Positions 35,369-43,244 of a DNA stretch of 64,000 bases are shown here, piece after piece. A program made the position numbers and the translations under genes. The stretch comes from JABDMH01 sp964428345 (lineage in GTDB: Bacteria; Bacteroidota; Bacteroidia; Chitinophagales; Saprospiraceae), in NCBI GenBank assembly GCA_964428345.1, contig CAYRYD010000027.1:1-64000 (forward strand), in the 5' to 3' direction. Position 1 is the first letter of the stretch; the number at the start of each line of letters is the position of its first letter. The notes under the pieces are model-generated. The model did no database searches. It was given only the letters and a program-made list of their open reading frames with translations, and had not been told where the DNA came from.

Positions 35369-35525
35369 TTTGCTTTTGGTCTTGACAGCGGATGATGAAT
35401 CTCAACATATAATCATTTTATTTGATACTTTAGACCTGGAAACCGCTTCGTAACTGACGGGCGTTGTCTTGAGGTATCATTGAAAAACTGGTAACACCAA
35501 TCATAGCAACATTACTGAATTGCAA

Positions 35526-37751
35526 ATGTCATCGTACAAACATCTGGTGCTTCTCCTGACTTTAGGGCTTATGTTGCCTTATCCCCTGTCCGGACAAACG
35601 GTGGAACGCCGGAATATTCCCGTTTTTGACAGGGAAGGGCGAATGTTAATCAATGCTTTGAGCGGAGGTCTGAACAGCCCGCAGTTTTCGACGGTTCATC
35701 TCAATGGGGATAGCCTGGCCGATCTTTTTGTTTTCGACCGAAGCGGCAGTAAGGTGCTGACATTTGTCGCCGATCCGGAATCACCCTCCCGGTACCGGCA
35801 CCAGCCAGAGTATGAAACATCTTTTCCTGAGCTGCAGGAATGGGCTTTACTACGAGACTTTAATGGCGATTCAATACCGGATATTTTTTCCTTCTCGACC
35901 ACCGGGGTGCCAGGTATTGATGTCTATGTAGCCCGGATAGAACAGGGAGTGTTGCATTTTGACAAATTAAGTTTCAATAATCCGGTTGGGGTTCTCGGAT
36001 ACCCAACCTCGAGCGGGAGCATCACGAATATTTATGTCTCTTCAACCGACATTCCCGCCATTGATGATCTGGATGGAGATGGGGATTTAGATATCCTGAC
36101 TTTCCAGTCAGATGGAACGAAATTGTATTATTACCGGAATCGAAGCATCGACAACGGATTTGGTCTCGATACCTTTGATTTTGTCCTGGAAGACCGTTGC
36201 TGGGGACGGATCGTAGAGAGTTTCAATACCAACGAAGTGATACTTTCCGATGACTCTACCCAGTGCCCTGTTTTTAACCAGCATGCCAGGCTTCACAGCG
36301 GTTCGACGGTTACCACTTTTGACCGGGACCAGGACGGAGATAAGGATCTTTTGTTGGGGGACATCACGTATGAAACCATCCTCTATCTGGAAAACGGAGG
36401 TTCGTCAAAAAGCGGTTGGATTACTGCACAAACTACCCTTTTTCCCAATGTTGATGACCCGATTGCTATCCCTTATTTTCCTGCCGTCTATATATTGGAC
36501 ATCGATCATGATGGAATCCCGGATATCGTGGCTTCACCCAATGAAAAAGATTCGCGTGAGAATGTGAACTTGTCCTGGTTTTACAGCGGTCAGGAGGACG
36601 GTGGCTTTTCCCTGGTTGGCAAATCGTTTCTCAACGAAGAGATGCTGGATTTCGGCACTGAAGCCCATCCCTTGTTTCTGGACTATAATGGTGATGGACT
36701 GCTTGATTTGGTGGTAGGAAGCCGGTTTCATGAAGGTTATCAAAACACGCAGCCTTCCCAGCTATTTCTGTTTGAAAATACCGGATCAACCGGCAGCCCC
36801 GAGTATACATTGGTTGATGAAGACTGGCTAAACCTGGGTTCAATGACTACCGAGGCGGATGCTCTTTTTCCCACCTCCGTCGATATTGATGGTGACGGTG
36901 ATTATGATCTGGTGATTGGCAATAAATTCGGAAAGCTCTTTCTGATTGAAAATGTGGGTATTGAAAACGGACCTTTCGAAATGGGAACCGTAACCTACCC
37001 CTGGTTTGACATTGATGTAGGATTTAGCAGCACCCCTGCTTTTACCGATATTGATGGCGATGGCGTGCTGGACATGCTGGTTGGTGAGGAAAGAGGAAAC
37101 ATCAACTTTTTCCGTAATATGGGTAGCCGGTTATCTCCGGTCTTCCTGAATGATCCTCAGGCATCAGAGAACCATGAAGAATTCGGGGGCATTGATGCCC
37201 GGCAGAATATTGCCGTTTTTGGAATGTCAGCTCCTTATGTTTTTCAAAACCAGGACACCGCCCTGCTTCTTGTCGGTACCGCATTTGGTAATATGCTTTT
37301 GTATGACATCAGTGATGTGGACCCTTCCGATATCCTCGTACCATGGAGTAGTCATCCCGTCGCTGGTATCCGGGAAGGGGCCCGGTCAAAGCCCACGCTG
37401 GCCGACATCGATTCAGACGGATATCTGGACCTCATGATTGGTACCTCCCGGGGTGGAATCAATCTGTACAGAACCAATTTTCAGTCCCGGCAGATGGTGC
37501 CGGTCACAGAATTTGCCAACAGAGATCTGATCGATATTTACCCCAATCCGGCAGAGGCCATGCTTTACCTTCGTTCTTCCGACATCTTCCAAAATGTTTG
37601 GTTATTCCATTCTACCGGTGCCATTATGCGAACCTGGCAGGGATCCAATACGCAAATCACTATACCGGTCGGAGACCTCAAACCCGGTGTCTATCTCGCA
37701 GCGGTCCGGACCCGTCAGGGATTGGTGGTGAAGACCTGGATCAAAATGTAA
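35526..37751 (+). CDS. T9SS cargo protein with FG-GAP/VCBS repeats
   Basis: The 741-residue secreted protein has a signal peptide. It contains a series of FG-GAP-type beta-propeller repeats recognised by calcium-loop motifs such as DLDGDGDLDIL, DIDHDGIPDIV, DYNGDGLLDLVVG, DIDGDGDYDLVIG, DIDGDGVLDMLVG and DIDSDGYLDLMIG. The last ~75 residues form a type A T9SS sorting domain (DIYPNPAEAMLYL ... GDLKPGVYLAAVRT ... VKTWIKM), so the protein is sent through the PorT-dependent pathway and probably surface-anchored. Adhesion or a structural role is likely; no catalytic domain is seen. A TTG two codons upstream is less likely as start. Confidence 0.93.
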   Translation: MSSYKHLVLLLTLGLMLPYPLSGQTVERRNIPVFDREGRMLINALSGGLNSPQFSTVHLNGDSLADLFVFDRSGSKVLTFVADPESPSRYRHQPEYETSFPELQEWALLRDFNGDSIPDIFSFSTTGVPGIDVYVARIEQGVLHFDKLSFNNPVGVLGYPTSSGSITNIYVSSTDIPAIDDLDGDGDLDILTFQSDGTKLYYYRNRSIDNGFGLDTFDFVLEDRCWGRIVESFNTNEVILSDDSTQCPVFNQHARLHSGSTVTTFDRDQDGDKDLLLGDITYETILYLENGGSSKSGWITAQTTLFPNVDDPIAIPYFPAVYILDIDHDGIPDIVASPNEKDSRENVNLSWFYSGQEDGGFSLVGKSFLNEEMLDFGTEAHPLFLDYNGDGLLDLVVGSRFHEGYQNTQPSQLFLFENTGSTGSPEYTLVDEDWLNLGSMTTEADALFPTSVDIDGDGDYDLVIGNKFGKLFLIENVGIENGPFEMGTVTYPWFDIDVGFSSTPAFTDIDGDGVLDMLVGEERGNINFFRNMGSRLSPVFLNDPQASENHEEFGGIDARQNIAVFGMSAPYVFQNQDTALLLVGTAFGNMLLYDISDVDPSDILVPWSSHPVAGIREGARSKPTLADIDSDGYLDLMIGTSRGGINLYRTNFQSRQMVPVTEFANRDLIDIYPNPAEAMLYLRSSDIFQNVWLFHSTGAIMRTWQGSNTQITIPVGDLKPGVYLAAVRTRQGLVVKTWIKM

Positions 37752-37767
37752 AGAGTGACCCTGCTTT

Positions 37768-38421
37768 TTACAACCGGGGTCCAAAGAGCAGGGTTCCGAT
37801 GCGAACCAGTGTACTGCCCTCTTGCAAAGCGATTTGATAATCGCCCGACATTCCCATGGATAATTCTTTAAAATCCGGATCTTCCGGATAGTATTTTTCT
37901 TTCAAATGCACAAACGTCTCCCGGAGGATCCGAAATTCGGCCCTGATTTGTACTTCGTCTTCGACAAAGCTGGCCATCCCCATCACTCCGCACACCTTAA
38001 CCCATGGTAGCGGTATTCGTAACAAATCTTGCATGAAAATGTCCAGATCGTCTGGCTTTATGCCAAATTTGGTTTCTTCCGACGCAATGCGAATCTGCAA
38101 AAGTACCGGGATTTTCCGTTCGGATTTTTCTGCCTGCCTGTCGATCTCATGAGCCAGTTCAATCGAATCAAGCGAATGGATCATCCCGATAAATGGAACG
38201 ATGTATTTTACCTTGTTGCGTTGCAAATGGCCGATAAGGTGCCATTCGATATCAGGAGGCAACAAGTCTTTTTTCTCCAGTAGTTCCTGAACCCGGTTTT
38301 CACCAAAAATTCGCTGACCTCCGTTATAAAGTGCCAGAACAGATTCGATAGGTTGTGTTTTGGAAACGGCAACCAGGCGGGCTCCATAGGGTTCTAATTG
38401 CTTTAAGATTTTGTCTATCAA
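37768..38421 (-). CDS. PLP homeostasis protein YggS
   Basis: This single-domain PLP-binding protein with an alanine-racemase-like barrel controls vitamin B6 and amino-acid balance in other bacteria. The 217-residue protein has the PLP Lys at position 21 (AVSKTQP), GENRVQELLEK, WHLIGHLQRNKVKY, IHSLDS and the C-terminal LSMGMSGDYQIALQEGSTLVRIGTLLFG. Converges with the T9SS cargo gene. Confidence 0.96.
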   Translation of the reverse strand: MIDKILKQLEPYGARLVAVSKTQPIESVLALYNGGQRIFGENRVQELLEKKDLLPPDIEWHLIGHLQRNKVKYIVPFIGMIHSLDSIELAHEIDRQAEKSERKIPVLLQIRIASEETKFGIKPDDLDIFMQDLLRIPLPWVKVCGVMGMASFVEDEVQIRAEFRILRETFVHLKEKYYPEDPDFKELSMGMSGDYQIALQEGSTLVRIGTLLFGPRL

Positions 38422-38476
38422 GGGTTAATGTAAAAATGATTAGAGATCATTCAATGGCAATACCCGGACCTTACGA

Positions 38477-38484
38477 CAAAGGTA
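38477..38484 (-). promoter_or_regulatory. -7 element of the yggS promoter
   Basis: TACCTTTG on the minus strand fits TAnnTTTG, 56 bases before the YggS start codon. Confidence 0.5.
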
Positions 38485-38563
38485 TCGATCCGAAAGATGT
38501 CATGAATGTATAGAATTCAGTGCCATTTCAATTAATTTTATGACAACAACCGATTAAACACGG

Positions 38564-39169
38564 ATGATGAAGGATCATTCTTCCAGGCAATCCTTTGCCA
38601 TTCACCCCTACCGGCTTTTTGTCTATCTGGTCATAGCGGCAGTCACTGCCCTTTTCCTGAGTCTGACGATTGCCTATACCTATACCCGGATTCATAAAGG
38701 AATGGAACCCTTAAAAGTACCTTTGATTTTTATTTTAAATACCATTCTGCTGATTGGTTCATCGATTTGCCTGATCAATGCCAAGCAGGCATTTCAGGAT
38801 GATAAGGCGGCTGCTTACAAACAAATGCTGTTTTATTCGATTTTTCTCACCCTCGTTTTTATGGTCAGTCAGAGTTTTGGCTGGTACCAGATGTTTCAAT
38901 CAAATTTACCCCTGGGTGTGAATAATGGCGTATCGTACCTTTATCTGATTTCCGGTGTCCATTTTGCCCATATTGTGGCCGGACTGCCTTTTCTAATAGG
39001 CCTTTATCGCACCAGCCTGTTGCGAATGACTGAACCGGTGAGTATGTTGCTCTACTTTAGTGATCCGGAAAAGAAAGTGAAGTTACAGCTGGTCACCATT
39101 TACTGGCACTTTCTGGATATCCTCTGGATTTACCTGGTGGTGTTCTTCTGGATTAACAATTTCTTTTAG
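38564..39169 (+). CDS. Heme-copper oxidase subunit III
   Basis: The 201-residue membrane protein has five predicted helices and the subunit III features FGWYQMFQSN, SGVHFAHIVAGLPFLIGLYR and the ending TIYWHFLDILWIYLVVFFW. It belongs to the five-helix type found with cytochrome c or quinol oxidases. No subunit I, II or IV gene is next to it, so it is a stand-alone copy whose partner complex lies elsewhere. Confidence 0.92.
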   Translation: MMKDHSSRQSFAIHPYRLFVYLVIAAVTALFLSLTIAYTYTRIHKGMEPLKVPLIFILNTILLIGSSICLINAKQAFQDDKAAAYKQMLFYSIFLTLVFMVSQSFGWYQMFQSNLPLGVNNGVSYLYLISGVHFAHIVAGLPFLIGLYRTSLLRMTEPVSMLLYFSDPEKKVKLQLVTIYWHFLDILWIYLVVFFWINNFF

Positions 39170-39191
39170 AAAAATAGTATTGTAAGACCGG

Positions 39192-40304
39192 TCAATATTG
39201 CCAATTGTCCCGGATCATCTTATAACTTTTTCTTACAAACTGGCGGTATCGTTTGTAATAATCACGGTAGTAGCTTACACTGTTGGAAACACCCCGTTGC
39301 TGGGTAAGGCTATCGTCGCGCACATCCTGACCGGGTAAAAAGCCCTGCTCTTTCATCCAGAGATCATTGAAAATCTTGCTGAGATACCGGCTGCCATGAT
39401 CGGACAGCAAAATAACCACCACATCGCTTTCCGTTAGCTGGTCTCTCATCTGGTAAACGGCCTGCAGGGCAGCTCCGCTGGAATAACCGACGAAAAGCCC
39501 TTCTTCCTTCGCCAGTTCCCGTACTTTTAGGGCGGCATCTTTGTCGCTGACCCGGATAAATTCATCGATAACCGAGAAGTCGACGTTGGCAGGTATGATC
39601 GTTTTACCCAAACCTTCAATCCGGATGGGTTTAATTACACTCCGGTCGTAGATACCGGTTTCATGAAACTTTTTCAATACCGAACCATAGCCATCAACCG
39701 CGATCACTTTGATATCGGGATCCTGCTCTTTGAGAAAACGGCCAGTGCCGCTGATTGTCCCACCCGTACCGGCACAACATACAAAGTGGGTTATCTTCTG
39801 ACTGGTTTGCATCCATATCTCGGGACCGGTGGTCAGATAGTGGGCCTCCATATTATCCGTATTGAAGTTCTGATTCAGATAATAGGAATTGGGAATCCGG
39901 TCGCGCATGGATTTCGCCTGGCTGTAATAAGATTGAGGATCCTCGGGTGCAACATCAGCCGGACAAACAACTACTTCGGCTCCCAATGCTTTCAGGGCCT
40001 GGATTTTTTCTTCACTGGCCTTCGAAGTAATGGTAAGGATACATTTGTATCCTTTAATGGCGCAGATCAGGGCAAGACTAAAGCCTGTGTTACCTGAAGT
40101 TGCTTCAATAATAGTACAACCGGGCCGGATTTTACCTGCCTGCTCGGCTTTGGCAACCATATACCGTACGATTCGGTCTTTGGCTGAAAGTCCCGGATTG
40201 TAAGCTTCGACTTTAGCTAAAACGGTGGCTGGGATATCTTTTAATTGCTGGAGTTTGACGAGAGGGGTGTTACCAATTGTCTCGAGTACGTTATCTAAGT
40301 ACAT
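39192..40304 (-). CDS. Cysteine-synthase/cystathionine-beta-synthase-family enzyme
   Basis: This PLP-dependent beta-replacing enzyme has the starting motif VLETIGNTPLVKL. The PLP Lys lies in NPGLSAKDR (most relatives have NPGGSVKDR or similar), the ring-binding loop is SGNTG, and the phosphate loop is GTGGTISGTG. The 370-residue length without C-terminal CBS domains, plus an extra Tyr/Arg-rich tail of about 45 residues, suggests the CBS-like branch. Reaction: cysteine or cystathionine formation from serine derivatives. The frame begins 108 bases further up, but MYLDNVLETIG fits better. Confidence 0.92.
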   Translation of the reverse strand: MYLDNVLETIGNTPLVKLQQLKDIPATVLAKVEAYNPGLSAKDRIVRYMVAKAEQAGKIRPGCTIIEATSGNTGFSLALICAIKGYKCILTITSKASEEKIQALKALGAEVVVCPADVAPEDPQSYYSQAKSMRDRIPNSYYLNQNFNTDNMEAHYLTTGPEIWMQTSQKITHFVCCAGTGGTISGTGRFLKEQDPDIKVIAVDGYGSVLKKFHETGIYDRSVIKPIRIEGLGKTIIPANVDFSVIDEFIRVSDKDAALKVRELAKEEGLFVGYSSGAALQAVYQMRDQLTESDVVVILLSDHGSRYLSKIFNDLWMKEQGFLPGQDVRDDSLTQQRGVSNSVSYYRDYYKRYRQFVRKSYKMIRDNWQY

Positions 40305-40455
40305 AATGCAGCTTTGGTTTGCTTGCAACTTGGCAAAGTGTTCAATCGCGGCCGGAAAGGTCTGTAATTTTTTTGAATTCTTTATAAAAATGTGCTGCTC
40401 TCCGGGTGTCACGGACTATGCTCCAATGGGCAATACAGCGAGTTCTCCGGTGGTT

Positions 40456-40953
40456 CTAGCGGTCAATGATCTGGTTTACAACGATATCTCCAAGTTGTGC
40501 TTCCGAATATTTAATGGATTTCAGCACCTTGCGATCACTTTTCCTGAATACCAGATATTGTCCTCCTTTCTTGACGATTTCACCTTCGACACCTTTCGTT
40601 TCCCGGTAGTGGTCGAGGGTATGATGAGCATCCTCCAGGCTTTCGCACACTTTACTCATATTGGAGCGTTGTACTTCATCAAACAGTGCTTTGAAGGTCG
40701 ATCCCAGTCCAAATTCCAGGATGGCTCCTGATAAAACATACTGCAAATCAGCAAAAGCATCTGCCGCTTCAATAATATCCCCTTTGGCGATCGCATCTTT
40801 CAGTTCTTTCAGTTCTTCTTCTATAAGATTTATACGGAGACGACACCGGTCGGGGTCAGGGATTTTCGGATACTGCAATATCGGCAGATCAAAGATTTCG
40901 TGAAAGGCGGCTACATCATTGAGTGCGTTGGGTTCGTCAAACTTCTTCATCAC
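40456..40953 (-). CDS. MazG/HisE-like nucleotide pyrophosphohydrolase
   Basis: The 165-residue all-alpha NTP-pyrophosphatase-like protein has the metal-binding helices RINLIEEELKELKDAI (ExxE) and EAADAFADLQYVLSGAI (ExxD-type). A longer C-terminal part (YLVFRKSDRKVLKS) is less common. Family members clear aberrant nucleotides; the specific substrate is unknown. Divergent from coaE across a 126-base interval. Confidence 0.87.
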   Translation of the reverse strand: MMKKFDEPNALNDVAAFHEIFDLPILQYPKIPDPDRCRLRINLIEEELKELKDAIAKGDIIEAADAFADLQYVLSGAILEFGLGSTFKALFDEVQRSNMSKVCESLEDAHHTLDHYRETKGVEGEIVKKGGQYLVFRKSDRKVLKSIKYSEAQLGDIVVNQIIDR

Positions 40954-41030
40954 AGGTTGGATTTAAACCGGCAAAGTATTATATTTTTTTTAATATTTAA
41001 AACAAGACCCTCCCCTTTTCGGTTGGGTCG

Positions 41031-41038
41031 TATCTTTG
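41031..41038 (+). promoter_or_regulatory. -7 element of the coaE promoter
   Basis: TATCTTTG fits TAnnTTTG. It is 17 bases before the first ATG (41056) and 41 bases before the preferred one (41080). Confidence 0.55.
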
Positions 41039-41079
41039 CAGGATAGTGAACCGGAATGGTACTGACTGAAAAACGAAGG

Positions 41080-41667
41080 ATGCATAAAATCGGAATTACC
41101 GGAGGTATCGGCGCCGGAAAAAGTACGGTAGCCCGGATATTTAGCGTGCTCGGGATCCCGGTCTACCAGGCCGATCAGCGGGCAAAATTATTAATGACCA
41201 GTGACCCGGATATCCGGAATTTGATCATTCATCTCCTGGGAAAGGATGCGTATCTGGATAATGAGCGGCTTGATACTGCCTGGATCGCCAGCCAGGTCTT
41301 CTCTGACCCCTGGCAGCTCAGCCGACTCAACGGAATTGTCCATCCCGCAGTGGAAAAAGACTATCTCGACTGGCATCAGCAGCATGATGGACTACCGTAT
41401 ACATTAAAGGAAGCAGCTTTGATCTTCGACGCGGGAAGTTACCTGAGTCTGGATGCCACGATAGTGGTTCTGGCTGATGAGAAAGTCAGGATTGACCGGG
41501 TGATGCAGCGCGACCACCAGTCATTACAGGCTGTCCGGCAACGGATAGACCAGCAATGGCCGGAGAGCAGAAGAAAACTATTGGCTGATTTTACGATCGA
41601 CAACAACGGCCACCAGGCCCTGATACCCCAGGTGTTGGCCATCCACCGGGAATTGTCCGGATCATAG
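41080..41667 (+). CDS. coaE: Dephospho-CoA kinase
   Basis: CoaE performs the final step of coenzyme A synthesis. The 195-residue protein has the P-loop GGIGAGKST near the N-terminus, VYQADQRAKLLM, the lid-region segment RLNGIVHPAVEKDYLDW, and EAALIFDAGSYLSLD followed by VVLADEKVRIDRVMQRD. The ATG at 41080 (HKIGITGG) matches the family's short start; the ATG at 41056 would add eight residues. Confidence 0.96.
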   Translation: MHKIGITGGIGAGKSTVARIFSVLGIPVYQADQRAKLLMTSDPDIRNLIIHLLGKDAYLDNERLDTAWIASQVFSDPWQLSRLNGIVHPAVEKDYLDWHQQHDGLPYTLKEAALIFDAGSYLSLDATIVVLADEKVRIDRVMQRDHQSLQAVRQRIDQQWPESRRKLLADFTIDNNGHQALIPQVLAIHRELSGS

Positions 41668-41737
41668 TCAGGTCAACCCAGGCTGACGTCTACCGGAAAA
41701 CTGTGTATTTTTACCTGCGAAAAAAAAGGAGCGTGCG

Positions 41738-42991
41738 ATGGCAAGTAATTTAGAGATCCGGTCTTCACACGATTTCATCGACCTGGAAAATCAATATGGT
41801 GCCCACAACTATCACCCGCTTCCGGTAGTACTCACCCGGGGCGAGGGAGTATATTTATACGATGTGGATGGGAGACGCTATTTTGATTTTCTTTCGGCCT
41901 ATTCGGCAGTCAATCAGGGGCACTGCCATCCGCGGATCATCAATGCCCTGATCCGTCAGGCCAGCGAACTCACCCTGACTTCGCGGGCTTTTCACAATGA
42001 CAAGCTTGGAGAATATGAAGCCTTTATAACCCGCTTTTTTGGTTACGACAAAGTGTTGCCGATGAATACCGGCGTGGAGGCCGTCGAGACCGCTATCAAA
42101 CTTTGTCGCAAATGGGCTTATACCGTTAAAGGAATCGAGGAAAACCAGGCCCGGATCATCTTTGTCAGCGGTAACTTTCACGGACGGACGCTGGCTGCTG
42201 TTTCTGCGTCGACCGACCCTTTGAGTACCGCAGGTTTCGGACCATTCCTGCCCGGCTATGAGGTCATTCCCTATAACGACCTGGAAGCATTGCGCATCGC
42301 TTTGCAACAACCCAATGTTGCCGGGTTTCTCGCAGAACCAATCCAGGGGGAAGCAGGAGTCATTGTACCGGATGAAGATTACCTCCCCGGGGCTTCTGCC
42401 CTGTGTCGGCAGCATCAGGTTTTGTTTATGGCTGATGAAGTGCAAACGGGTATTGCCCGCACGGGACGATTACTCTGCTGCGACCATAGTCAGATAAGAC
42501 CCGATATCCTGATTTTGGGTAAAGCCTTGTCTGGCGGAGTATTACCGGTTTCGGCCGTCTTGGCTGACGATCCGATCATGCTGACCATTAAACCGGGCGA
42601 ACATGGATCCACCTTTGGAGGTAATCCCCTTGCCTGTGCCGTCGCCATGGAAGCGCTCAGGGTGGTCAAAGATGAAGATCTGTCGGCCAAAGCCGCGCGG
42701 TCTGGAGAGATTTTCCGTACCCAAATGCAGCAGCTGGCGGAGCAGAGCGATCTGGTGAAAGAAGTCAGAGGCAAGGGACTCCTCAATGCCATTGAAATCA
42801 ATGATGCTGAAGAGAGTTCGACAGCCTGGAATATTTGTCTCCAGCTCCGGGATGCAGGCTTACTGGCTAAGCCTACTCACGGAAACATTATCCGGTTCGC
42901 TCCTCCTTTGATCATTACCCTGGATCAGCTGGAAGAATGCTGTGAAATAATCACCAACACAATCAATAATTACTCCTTCTCCCACGTTTAA
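41738..42991 (+). CDS. rocD: Ornithine aminotransferase
   Basis: This enzyme converts ornithine and 2-oxoglutarate into glutamate semialdehyde and glutamate. The 417-residue fold-type I PLP enzyme starts with HNYHPLPVVLTRGEG. It carries MNTGVEAVETAIKL, FHGRTLAAVS, MADEVQTGIARTG, the PLP Lys in LGKALSGGVLPVSAV, and GEHGSTFGGNPLACAVA. A Shine-Dalgarno-like AAGGAG precedes the ATG, unusual among these genes. proB-proA lie about 6 kb downstream. Confidence 0.96.
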   Translation: MASNLEIRSSHDFIDLENQYGAHNYHPLPVVLTRGEGVYLYDVDGRRYFDFLSAYSAVNQGHCHPRIINALIRQASELTLTSRAFHNDKLGEYEAFITRFFGYDKVLPMNTGVEAVETAIKLCRKWAYTVKGIEENQARIIFVSGNFHGRTLAAVSASTDPLSTAGFGPFLPGYEVIPYNDLEALRIALQQPNVAGFLAEPIQGEAGVIVPDEDYLPGASALCRQHQVLFMADEVQTGIARTGRLLCCDHSQIRPDILILGKALSGGVLPVSAVLADDPIMLTIKPGEHGSTFGGNPLACAVAMEALRVVKDEDLSAKAARSGEIFRTQMQQLAEQSDLVKEVRGKGLLNAIEINDAEESSTAWNICLQLRDAGLLAKPTHGNIIRFAPPLIITLDQLEECCEIITNTINNYSFSHV

Positions 42992-43141
42992 AACAGCGTG
43001 TGAGGCTTTGGTGCCTTAACGGTACAGTGCAAAGCGTGGCTGAGCAGGTGGACCAGAAACTCCTCATCGATTGCGCCAACTTCCGGAAGGTCTTCCTATT
43101 AGATAAAATACTAATCTATATTATCCAGATAATCTATACCT

Positions 43142-43166
43142 TTTGCATGATAAAGTGTTAAATTTG
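43142..43166 (+). promoter_or_regulatory. Promoter-like elements before the large TPR gene
   Basis: TTTG (43142-43145) and TAAATTTG (43159-43166) are 13 bases apart, shorter than the usual 17-23. The -7 element itself fits the consensus and would give a leader of about 70 bases that includes the hairpin at 43174-43187. Confidence 0.45.
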
Positions 43167-43173
43167 TCTAAAT

Positions 43174-43217
43174 TCTCCATAAGGAGACAATGACAGCACT
43201 TCATGTGACTTTTTGGA
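43174..43217 (+). promoter_or_regulatory. Leader hairpin and ACTTTTTGGA motif, copy A
   Basis: TCTCC-ATAA-GGAGA forms a 5-bp hairpin with ataaggag in its 3' half, followed 21 bases later by ACTTTTTGGA. The same two words occur before the head-GIN gene at 48010-48049. A short frame from the ATG at 43190 follows the ggag but overlaps the TPR gene out of frame. Confidence 0.35.
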
Positions 43218-43244
43218 TAAGAAACAAGGTAAAATCAAAACAAT

